Part shown: one piece after another, positions 57,214-64,000 of the stretch | Layout of the letters: each line of letters starts with the position of its first letter | Numbering within the stretch: the first letter of the stretch is position 1 | Notes under the pieces: model-generated | Databases searched by the model: none | The model's input: the letters and a program-made list of their open reading frames with translations, nothing else | What the model was told of the DNA's origin: nothing | DNA from: Megamonas funiformis | GTDB taxonomy: Bacteria > Bacillota > Negativicutes > Selenomonadales > Selenomonadaceae | Assembly: GCF_010669225.1 (NCBI RefSeq) | Contig: NZ_CP048627.1 | Coordinates: forward strand, 1,935,292-1,999,291 | Direction: 5' to 3' | DNA length: 64,000 bases | Position numbers and translations under genes: made by a program

Positions 57214-57585
57214 ATGAAAATGATAAATGATTTTTCACCTGAAATATTAGATTTAAATACTATTGATGAAGCACGCCATGCTATGCAAGATATCCACTGC
57301 ACTGATGCTGGCATAAAAATAATGCAAGATAAAGCTCTTTTCAAAGTGATAAAACTTTATGATGTAAATAGTAAAGCTGCCAATATTTTAAAACAAACAT
57401 TTTTAAGTAAAGGTGGCGAAGTTGCTATCTCTCGTCATTGTGCTGATTTGAGCAAAGAAACTAGTGATGTCATCATCATGGCGACTATACATCAATACAA
57501 AAGAGCCATACCTGTATTGAAAATGCAACCTTGGAAATTAAAACAAATCGCTGAAATTTTAACCACTATGATAAAAGAGGTCTAA
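57214..57585 (+). CDS. Stand-alone domain like the N-terminus of anaerobe-type dihydropteroate synthase
   Basis: 123 aa. The pattern LNTIDEARHAMQDIHCTDAGIKIM...FKVIKLYDVNSKAANILKQ...LSKGGEVAISRH...VIIMATIHQYKRAI strongly resembles the N-terminal extension that precedes the TIM barrel in clostridial DHPS (FolP). The barrel and its PABA/pterin site are absent; the frame ends cleanly and ogt begins 2 bp on. Possible folate-related role or a domain acting in trans. Not a frameshift, since the next gene is unrelated. Confidence 0.65.
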   Translation: MKMINDFSPEILDLNTIDEARHAMQDIHCTDAGIKIMQDKALFKVIKLYDVNSKAANILKQTFLSKGGEVAISRHCADLSKETSDVIIMATIHQYKRAIPVLKMQPWKLKQIAEILTTMIKEV

Positions 57586-57587
57586 CT

Positions 57588-58052
57588 ATGCTTTACACTT
57601 GTAAATATCAATTTGAAAATATCTCTTTATATCTAGTAGCGACAGAAACTCATTTAATTAATATTCAATTTACGCAACCACAAAAAGCTCTGTTACAAAC
57701 AACAGAGCTTTTATCTATGGCTACTATTCAATTAGATGAATACTTCCAAGGAAAACGTACTACATTTTCTTTACCATTTAAATTAACAGGTACGCCATTT
57801 CAACTTGCAGTATGGAAAGAACTTCAAAATATTCCCTATGGACAAACTACTAGTTATAAAGAAATCGCTCAAAAAATCAATAAGCCTAAAGCATATCGAG
57901 CTGTAGGCATGGCTAATAATAAAAATCCACTGCCTATTATTATTCCCTGTCATCGCGTTATTGGCTCTAATGGAAAATTAATCGGTTATGCAGGTGGATT
58001 AAAATTAAAAAATTATCTCTTAGAATTAGAAAAATCACATACTAATTTTTAA
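57588..58052 (+). CDS. ogt: Methylated-DNA--protein-cysteine methyltransferase
   Basis: Repairs O6-methylguanine by self-methylation. 154 aa with active site PIIIPCHRVIGSNG and the helix-turn-helix IPYGQTTSYKEIA. In the relA-downstream operon. Confidence 0.95.
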   Translation: MLYTCKYQFENISLYLVATETHLINIQFTQPQKALLQTTELLSMATIQLDEYFQGKRTTFSLPFKLTGTPFQLAVWKELQNIPYGQTTSYKEIAQKINKPKAYRAVGMANNKNPLPIIIPCHRVIGSNGKLIGYAGGLKLKNYLLELEKSHTNF

Positions 58053-58084
58053 TATAAAACTACAAATATAAGAAGGTTGATTTT

Positions 58085-58741
58085 ATGAACTACAAAGGCG
58101 TTATATTTGACCTTGACGGCACTCTTGTCAATTCTTTAACAGATTTAGCAAATAGTGTAAACACTGTACTTACTGAATATAATTTACCTACTCATGATAT
58201 CGAAAGTTATAAATATCGTGTAGGTAACGGCATAAAAAAATTAATGGAGCGTTCCCTACCTCAAGATAAACAATATCTTTTAGATGAAGCTTTAGCTAAA
58301 TTCAAGCAAGTATACGCTAAACATAATTTAGACCACACAGCTCCTTATGAAGATATCTTAACTTTATTAAAAAAATTACAACAACAAAATATAAAACTCG
58401 GTATTTGTACAAATAAACATGATGAAGCTGCCAAAAATATCGTAAAATTATTATTTGGTGAAGGTATTTTCAGCGAAATAATCGGCGATAAAGCTGGATT
58501 AAAACGCAAACCAGACCCAGGCAAAGTCTTGATGATTACCCAAAATTGGCAATTAAAACCTCAAGAAATAGCTTATCTTGGGGACTCTGATGTAGATATG
58601 CAGACTGCCAAAAATGCCGATATGTTAGCTGTTGGTGTATTATGGGGCTTTAGACCTGCTGATGAATTAAAACAAAATGGCGCAGATATTTTAATTGCTA
58701 AACCACTTGATTTATTAACTCAAGTATCATTTGCTAAATAA
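58085..58741 (+). CDS. HAD phosphatase (phosphoglycolate phosphatase-like)
   Basis: 218 aa. Motif I FDLDGTLVNSLTD, motif II ICTNKHDE, motif III KRKPDPGK, motif IV YLGDSDVDMQTAKNA. Likely salvages or removes phosphoglycolate or a similar metabolite. SD GAAGG before ATG 58085. Confidence 0.85.
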   Translation: MNYKGVIFDLDGTLVNSLTDLANSVNTVLTEYNLPTHDIESYKYRVGNGIKKLMERSLPQDKQYLLDEALAKFKQVYAKHNLDHTAPYEDILTLLKKLQQQNIKLGICTNKHDEAAKNIVKLLFGEGIFSEIIGDKAGLKRKPDPGKVLMITQNWQLKPQEIAYLGDSDVDMQTAKNADMLAVGVLWGFRPADELKQNGADILIAKPLDLLTQVSFAK

Positions 58742-58771
58742 TTATTTATTATAGAAAGGATTTTTTAATTA

Positions 58772-60145
58772 ATGAAAAGTAAAATTCCTGTTCAAGTAGG
58801 ACAGAAATATGAAATAAAAATCACAGGAATGGGGCAAAGCGGTGAAGGCGTTGGACGTTTTGAAAATTTCACTGTATTTATTCCTTATGCACTTCCTGGA
58901 GAAACTGTAGAAGCTAAAATCACACTTGTGAAAAAAAATTATGCTACAGGCGAAATAGTATCTATTCTTGAAAAAACTTCAGACAGAATAAAACCAATCT
59001 GTAAAGTATATGATGACTGTGGTGCTTGCCAGCTTCAACATTATTCTTATGAAGCTCAACTCAATGCTAAAAAGCAAAAAGTAATCGATATGATGGAACA
59101 TATCGCCATCAAAAAAGATATCATCATTCACCCTACTATGCCATCTGTTCACGAATGGCACTATCGCAATAAAATGCAATTTCCAATCGGCAGAAGTAAA
59201 AAAGAAGGTATTATCGTTGGTTGTTATGCCCATAGCAGTCATAATATCATCAATACTGAAAACTGCCATATTCAAAAACATACAAATAATGTAATCGCCA
59301 ATGCTGTACGCGAAATGGCTACAAAGTTTAAATTAAGTGTCTATGATGAAAAAACTCATTATGGTCTTTTACGCCATGTTGTAGGTCGCACTAATCGCGA
59401 TGAAACTGAATGTATGGTCGTACTCGTTACTGCTCAACCAAAAATACCTCGCGTGCGTGAAATCGTGAATTTCCTACGCTCTAAAATCCCAAATTTGACA
59501 AGTGTCATACAAAATATCAATACTGGTAGAAATAATATCATCATGGGCAAAGAATGCAAAATTCTTTGGGGTGCTTCCCATATCACAGACAGATTAGGCA
59601 GTCTAAAATTCAAAATATCCGCACTTTCTTTCTTCCAAGTAAATACAGAACAAGCAGAAAAATTATATGAATGTGCTTTAAAATATGCTAATTTAACAGG
59701 TAAAGAAACTGTAATTGACGGCTATTGTGGCACAGGTACTATCTCTTTATTTTTAGCTCAAAAAGCAAAAAAAGTTTACGGTATGGAAATCGTACCTGAA
59801 GCAATCCGCGATGCTATCGCCAATGCTCGTGATAATAATATAAGAAATGCTGAATTTTTGACAGGCGATGCTGCTAAATTAATGCCTCAACTCTATCGCA
59901 AAGGACTTCGTCCAGATGTAATCGTAACTGACCCACCAAGAGCAGGCTGTGCACCAGAAGTTTTAAAAACTTTCGCTGCCATGAGACCAAAACGCATTGT
60001 CTACGTATCTTGTAATCCTGCTTCACTTGCTCGCGATATCGGTATCTTAGACGAATTAGGCTATAAAGCTACAGAAATCCAACCTGTAGACATGTTCCCA
60101 CAAACAGGTCATGTAGAATCTGTATGCTTACTAATAAAAAAATAA
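58772..60145 (+). CDS. rlmD: 23S rRNA (uracil-C5)-methyltransferase RlmD
   Basis: 457 aa. TRAM domain at the N-terminus (YEIKITGMGQSGEGVGRF), 4Fe-4S cysteines (CKVYDDCGACQLQHY), SAM site DGYCGTGTISLFLAQ, DPPRAGCAPE and catalytic VYVSCNPASLARD. Methylates U1939 (or U747, if the RlmCD type). Last gene of the run before the large intergenic repeat. Confidence 0.94.
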   Translation: MKSKIPVQVGQKYEIKITGMGQSGEGVGRFENFTVFIPYALPGETVEAKITLVKKNYATGEIVSILEKTSDRIKPICKVYDDCGACQLQHYSYEAQLNAKKQKVIDMMEHIAIKKDIIIHPTMPSVHEWHYRNKMQFPIGRSKKEGIIVGCYAHSSHNIINTENCHIQKHTNNVIANAVREMATKFKLSVYDEKTHYGLLRHVVGRTNRDETECMVVLVTAQPKIPRVREIVNFLRSKIPNLTSVIQNINTGRNNIIMGKECKILWGASHITDRLGSLKFKISALSFFQVNTEQAEKLYECALKYANLTGKETVIDGYCGTGTISLFLAQKAKKVYGMEIVPEAIRDAIANARDNNIRNAEFLTGDAAKLMPQLYRKGLRPDVIVTDPPRAGCAPEVLKTFAAMRPKRIVYVSCNPASLARDIGILDELGYKATEIQPVDMFPQTGHVESVCLLIKK

Positions 60146-60703
60146 TCACTTTAACTTACTTTTCTTTGATGGGCAAAGAAAAGTAACAAAAGAATACCCA
60201 CCGCAGATAAAATTTTAGTTTTGAAAATAATTATCGCTTCATACAACGCTTAGAAACTCGCTTCGCTCAAACATTCAGACTAAAACCGTATTCAGCGATA
60301 ATTATTTTCAATAACCTTTGGTTACCACTAAAATTTTATAATACGGAAAATATAAGTTACAAATTATTACATAGCAAATAATAATGTTATACTTAAATAA
60401 CTTAAAATTACAACCAATTATAATAAATGCAAATTTTCCCCGCATTAGCAGACTTTTACGGTAGCTGAAAGCTATTGGCAAAGATAAAATTAGGGCTACG
60501 GTTTTAGTCCTACTGTTTGAGCGAAGCGAGTTTAGAGCGTTGTAGACATAGTTTTATCTTTGCCAAAGTAAAATCAATATTGCGGGGCTTTTTCTTTTTG
60601 GTTCATTTTTCTTTTATATAAAAGAAAAACGAATAAAATGTTGACTTTAAGTTTACTCCAATATGTATAATTAAATTAATTATTATATATTGGAGTAATT
60701 TTT
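60146..60703. repeat. Intergenic region with two long hairpins carrying oppositely oriented copies of one sequence
   Basis: No ORF. Hairpin 1 spans 60206-60339: outer arms 60206-60219/60327-60339 and inner arms 60222-60238/60294-60310. Its apical loop 60239-60293 contains TACAACGCT, AACTCGCTTCGCTCAAACA and ACTAAAACCGTA. Hairpin 2 spans 60438-60587: outer CCCCGCA/TGCGGGG and inner 60474-60489/60552-60567. Its loop 60490-60551 is the reverse complement of the same elements. A smaller hairpin TTACTTTTCTTT/AAAGAAAAGTAA sits at the left end (about 60157-60186). Likely a MITE or REP-like element, or paired structured RNAs. Confidence 0.75.
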
Positions 60704-61825
60704 ATGTCTATTTCTCGTCGCAATTTCTTTAAATTAGCTGGTATTACTACAGCTTTATTAGCTATGGGTGGTATTGGTTTTATCAATCAGCCTAAGATTG
60801 GTCGTTCACCTAAGGGTGATAAATTAGCTAAGATTTTAAAATCTCCTCATTATGTAAATGGGGAATTTCAAAATCTTGAGTCTACATCTGTTTTAGTCAA
60901 TAAAGATAATTATTATAATGGTATCAAAGAAATTCTATTTCCTACTAAGGGTGTAACTGTACCTAAGGAAAATATTCCTACGCAAAAAACAGATTTAAAC
61001 GCTTTAAATCCTAAAGAAAATTTACTTGTTTGGTTTGGTCATTCTAGTTTTTATTTACAAATTGATGGTATCAAGATATTAGTTGATCCTGTATTCAGTG
61101 ATTATGCCTCTCCTTTATTTTTCATCAATAAAGCCTTTGCTGGTACAAATATATATACAGCTAATGATATGCCTGATATTGATGTTCTAATCATCTCTCA
61201 TGACCATTGGGACCATTTAGATTATGCTACTATTATGAGCCTAAAGCATAAAATCAAGCATATTGTTTGCCCTCTAGGTGTTAGTAGTCATTTTTATCAT
61301 TGGGGATTTAATCCTGATATAATTCATGATGAAGATTGGTATCGTGAAATAAAACTTAGTGATAATTTAAAAATTCATATTTTACCTTCTCGCCATTTTT
61401 CAGGAAGATTTTTAGATAATAATAAAACTCTTTGGGCTTCTTTTGCCATCATTACACCTACCAAAAAAATTTTTTATAGTGGTGATGGAGGATATAGCCC
61501 TCAATTCCAAGAAATTGGTGATTATTTCCAAGGCTTTGATTTAGCTATCATGGAAAATGGTCAATATAATACATCTTGGGCACAAATTCACATGATGCCA
61601 GAAGAAGTAGCTCAAGCTACTATGGATTTACAAGCTAAAATACTTTTACCTGTACATTGTGGAAAATTTGCTCTAAGCCCACACCATTGGCAAGATCCTT
61701 TTGAACGTATTTATACAGCTAGTCAAAATAAATCATATAAATTGCTCACTCCACTATTAGGGGAAACTGTATTTCTTGACCAAAACAATCAAAAATTCAA
61801 CAAATGGTGGACTACTATTTCCTAA
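60704..61825 (+). CDS. Tat-exported metallo-beta-lactamase-fold hydrolase (NAPE-PLD/UlaG-like)
   Basis: 373 aa. The N-terminus MSISRRNFFKLAGITTALL is a twin-arginine signal (SRRNFF). The hydrolase domain has FGHSSFYLQIDG, ISHDHWDHLDY (HxHxDH), HILPSRHFSGR, IFYSGDGGYSP and LLPVHCGKF, the N-acyl-phosphatidylethanolamine-type arrangement. Acts at the outer face of the cytoplasmic membrane or in the periplasm; likely metal-dependent ester hydrolysis. It requires a Tat system. Confidence 0.85.
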   Translation: MSISRRNFFKLAGITTALLAMGGIGFINQPKIGRSPKGDKLAKILKSPHYVNGEFQNLESTSVLVNKDNYYNGIKEILFPTKGVTVPKENIPTQKTDLNALNPKENLLVWFGHSSFYLQIDGIKILVDPVFSDYASPLFFINKAFAGTNIYTANDMPDIDVLIISHDHWDHLDYATIMSLKHKIKHIVCPLGVSSHFYHWGFNPDIIHDEDWYREIKLSDNLKIHILPSRHFSGRFLDNNKTLWASFAIITPTKKIFYSGDGGYSPQFQEIGDYFQGFDLAIMENGQYNTSWAQIHMMPEEVAQATMDLQAKILLPVHCGKFALSPHHWQDPFERIYTASQNKSYKLLTPLLGETVFLDQNNQKFNKWWTTIS

Positions 61826-61850
61826 TATCTTGAATAATAATCTTTAAACA

Positions 61851-61890
61851 AAAAATGCACTACTAAATATAAATTTAGCAGTGCATTTTT
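61851..61890. terminator. Bidirectional terminator after the Tat hydrolase
   Basis: Arms AAAAATGCACTACTAAAT / ATTTAGCAGTGCATTTTT (one G-U pair) with tracts both sides; also ends the CBS-ACT gene. Confidence 0.8.
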
Positions 61891-61901
61891 ATTTTTATAA
61901 A

Positions 61902-62546
61902 TCAGCCAATTTTTACTGTATGAATAACTTTATAACCTTTAGCTTCTAATTTTGCTTTGATATCATCAATATTAGTAATATCGCCACGAATAACGATTTC
62001 GTATTTATTATCTTCTTTTTTGCAAGTTATCAAGCTATCAATGCTAACACCTGCTTGTCCAAAGATTTCTGCGATATCTTTAACTACACCAATTTTATCT
62101 GTAACTTCCAAAGTAATACGAGTTTTTCCATCAGCTAAGCCCATTACATCTACAAATGTTTTGAAAATATCTGTTTCTGTGATAACGCCTACTACAGCAC
62201 CCATATTACTTACAACTGGCATACCACCAATTTTATTTTTATACATAATAAGTGCGGCTTCTTCAATAGTTGCACCTACATTTACAGAAACAACATCTTT
62301 TTTCATGATATCTCGAACGCAAATTTTTGCAAGTAACGAATTTATCTCATATCTTGATAAGGTTGTTGCAGGCGATGGTGCTACACGCATTAAATCACTA
62401 TCGCTTAAAAATCCTACTAATTTTCCATCATCTACAACAGGTAAGCGACGAAAATTATGTTTTTTCATTAAATGAGCTACTTCATCAACTTTAGTATCAG
62501 CTGTTACTGTCATAGGATTTTTCGTCATTCTATTAATAACAAACAT
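61902..62546 (-). CDS. CBS-domain pair with C-terminal ACT domain (AcuB-like)
   Basis: 214 aa. Two CBS domains (VINRMTKNPMTVTADTKVDE; CVRDIMKKDVVSVNVGATIE) and an ACT domain (RITLEVTDKIGVVKDIAEIFGQAGVSID). Likely binds adenine nucleotides and an amino acid, as a regulatory sensor. Next to liv ABC genes, so branched-chain amino acids are a plausible ligand, but unproven. ATG 62546 follows GAGGTG. Confidence 0.85.
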   Translation of the reverse strand: MFVINRMTKNPMTVTADTKVDEVAHLMKKHNFRRLPVVDDGKLVGFLSDSDLMRVAPSPATTLSRYEINSLLAKICVRDIMKKDVVSVNVGATIEEAALIMYKNKIGGMPVVSNMGAVVGVITETDIFKTFVDVMGLADGKTRITLEVTDKIGVVKDIAEIFGQAGVSIDSLITCKKEDNKYEIVIRGDITNIDDIKAKLEAKGYKVIHTVKIG

Positions 62547-62589
62547 TTTTTTCACCTCATATAAATTTATTTTATTATCCTATAAGAAA

Positions 62590-62615
62590 GGATTCGCTAT
62601 AAATCTAACGAATCC
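62590..62615 (-). terminator. Weak terminator after livF
   Basis: Arms GGATTCG / CGAATCC with a short T-rich tail on the minus strand. Confidence 0.4.
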
Positions 62616-62642
62616 CTGCATACAATAATTATCTATATAAAA

Positions 62643-63347
62643 TCAGCCACCAAGATATGCTTTTCTTACTTCTTCACTAGCAGCAAGTTCTTTGGCATCA
62701 CCAGAAAGTGTAATTCGTCCTGTTTCCAAAACATATGCACGATTAGCAATAGAAAGTGCCATATTTGCATTTTGTTCTACTAATAAAACTGTAGTGCCTG
62801 CTTTATTGATATCTTGTATTATTGAAAAAATTTCTCTTATCAATAATGGTGCAAGACCCATGGAAGGCTCATCTAAAAGTAGTAAACGAGGTCTACTCAT
62901 CAAAGCTCGTCCCATAGCAAGCATCTGCTGTTCCCCACCAGATAAAGTTCCTGCTTGTTGATTTACCCTTTCTTCAAGTCTTGGGAAACGTTCAAATACC
63001 ATTTTCAAATCTTTAGCAATACCAGCTTTATCCTTACGAATAAATGCACCTAATTCCAAGTTTTCCATAACAGTCATTTCTGCAAAAACACGTCTGCCTT
63101 CTGGTACTTGAGAAATACCTGCTTTTACGATATTTTGTGCTGGCATTCCGGCAATATTTTTACCTTCAAACTCAATTGTACCAGTCTTTGGTTTTAAAAG
63201 CCCTGAAATAGTGCGTAGAGTTGTAGATTTTCCTGCCCCATTAGCTCCAATCAAAGTAACTATTTCACCTTCATTGATTTCTAGGCTAATTCCTTTTAAA
63301 GCATGAATTGCACCATAATAAACATTCATATCATTTATTTTTAACAT
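62643..63347 (-). CDS. livF: Branched-chain amino acid ABC transporter ATPase LivF
   Basis: 234 aa. Walker A GANGAGKST, signature TLSGGEQQMLAMGRALMSRP, Walker B LLLLDEPSMGL, H-loop LLVEQNANMAL. Energises leucine/isoleucine/valine uptake with LivG/H/M. 5 bp after livG. Confidence 0.95.
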   Translation of the reverse strand: MLKINDMNVYYGAIHALKGISLEINEGEIVTLIGANGAGKSTTLRTISGLLKPKTGTIEFEGKNIAGMPAQNIVKAGISQVPEGRRVFAEMTVMENLELGAFIRKDKAGIAKDLKMVFERFPRLEERVNQQAGTLSGGEQQMLAMGRALMSRPRLLLLDEPSMGLAPLLIREIFSIIQDINKAGTTVLLVEQNANMALSIANRAYVLETGRITLSGDAKELAASEEVRKAYLGG

Positions 63348-63352
63348 AAATT

Positions 63353-64000
63353 CTACACCTCCCCACCTAAATAAGCTTTAATAACCTCAGGATTTTTCTG
63401 AATTTCTTCTGGAGTTCCACTGGCAATAATACAACCATATTCCAAAACATAGATGCGTTCACAAATTCCCATTACTAAGCTCATATCATGTTCAATAAGT
63501 AAAATAGATAAACCAAATTCTTTACGTATCCAGCGTATCATTTCCATCAATTCTTGTGTTTCTTGTGGATTCATACCTGCTGCTGGTTCATCTAATAATA
63601 ATAATTTTGGCTTAGTAGCCAAAGCTCTGGCAATTTCTAAGCGACGTTGTGCCCCATATGGTAAATTTTTTGCCACTTCATAAGCTTTATCTTCTAATTT
63701 AAAAATCTTTAATAATTCTAGACTTTTTTTAGTGATTTCATCTTCTTCTTTGAAATATCTGCCCAAACGAAGTACAGACTCCACTAAACTATATTTTGCA
63801 TGAGAATCATATGCTATCTTTACATTATCTAAAACAGTTAATTCCGAGAACAATCTTATGTTCTGGAAAGTACGTGCAATTCCTCGAGAAGTTATCTGAT
63901 AAGGTTTTAATCCAACTAAACTTTTACCAGCAAAATCAATAGTACCTGTAGTTGGTTGATATACACCTGTCAATAAATTAAATGCAGTTGTTTTCCCTGC
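63353..64000 (-). CDS. livG: Branched-chain amino acid ABC transporter ATPase LivG, 5' end outside window
   Basis: About 216 residues visible. The part-Walker A AGKTTAFNLLTGVY sits at the window edge (64000-63959), then GIARTFQNIRLF (Q-loop), YGAQRRLEIARALATKP (signature), LLLLDEPAAGM and SILLIEHDMSLV. The true N-terminus (about 40 residues) continues past 64000. Pairs with LivF. Confidence 0.93.
   Translation of the reverse strand, partial: AGKTTAFNLLTGVYQPTTGTIDFAGKSLVGLKPYQITSRGIARTFQNIRLFSELTVLDNVKIAYDSHAKYSLVESVLRLGRYFKEEDEITKKSLELLKIFKLEDKAYEVAKNLPYGAQRRLEIARALATKPKLLLLDEPAAGMNPQETQELMEMIRWIRKEFGLSILLIEHDMSLVMGICERIYVLEYGCIIASGTPEEIQKNPEVIKAYLGGEV

Noticed and set aside
60146-60703. 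CRISPR array
   Set aside because: There are only two copies of the shared sequence, in opposite orientation, without regular spacers.

Overview
The window is A+T-rich, has short intergenic gaps, and shows Shine-Dalgarno (SD) sequences of the AGGAGG type. It reads as part of a chromosome of an anaerobic Negativicutes bacterium; Megamonas or a close Selenomonadales relative is my best guess. The reasons are the succinate-to-propionate cluster (CoA transferase, split B12 methylmalonyl-CoA mutase, epimerase, biotin-dependent methylmalonyl-CoA decarboxylase), Rex, oxygen-sensitive flavo-iron-sulfur proteins, a PflX-like radical SAM protein, an NfnAB-type pair, and SpoVS/YmdB/RNase Y next to outer-membrane-lineage gene content. 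The assignment is inference; no rRNA is present.

Layout. 1-4000 (minus): first codons of mutM, polA, and a secreted L,D-transpeptidase. 4040-4910 (plus): a promoter, a THF riboswitch and a folate ECF transporter S component, then a 29-residue membrane microprotein. 4916-5686: an EFR1-type flavodoxin/ferredoxin. 5787-13106 (minus): the propionate cluster mmdC, a 48-residue mmdE-like gene, mmdA, mce, meaB, mcm B12 subunit, mcm catalytic subunit and scpC, with a terminator-like hairpin in the middle. 13363-19283 (minus): rex, an O-antigen-ligase-like protein, folC and valS, the last behind a T-box leader. 19709-24543: HPr, a MATE exporter, a TPR protein, a flavin reductase, tRNA-Leu and an exonuclease. 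24666-31374 (minus): an nfnA/nfnB pair in which nfnB is broken by an internal deletion, MTHFR-like, LysR, glycerol-dehydrogenase-like, Mrp-like and XRE genes. 31527-32585: a complete IS30-family element abutting a truncated hlyD and a frameshifted tetR, the remains of an efflux locus. 33894-36171: a secreted repeat protein and an unusual ABC-ATPase/GTPase pair. 36331-37571: panD and panC behind a structured leader with a terminator. 38014-38088: tRNA-Thr. 38242-42503 (plus): LysR, HAD, alcohol dehydrogenase, PflX and a PNPOx-like protein.

Further right come thioredoxin, an FGGY sugar kinase and a dicarboxylate symporter, endonuclease IV, ThiD, a P-loop/Asp23 fusion protein, SpoVS-YmdB-hypothetical-RNase Y, and a plus-strand run of relA/spoT, an MBL hydrolase, a stand-alone domain resembling a dihydropteroate synthase N-terminus, ogt, HAD phosphatase and rlmD. 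An intergenic region at 60146-60703 holds two long hairpins with oppositely oriented copies of the same apical sequence. After it come a Tat-exported metallohydrolase, a CBS-ACT protein, livF and the 3' part of livG, which runs off the right edge.

The most interesting items are the broken nfnB, the decayed efflux locus beside the IS, the ABC-ATPase/metallochaperone-like GTPase pair, the twin-hairpin intergenic element, the pan leader RNA, and several genes too small to be called routinely. Many genes have a start codon a few codons inside the longest reading frame, because the SD overlaps the upstream in-frame GTG, TTG or ATG; I chose starts by SD position.
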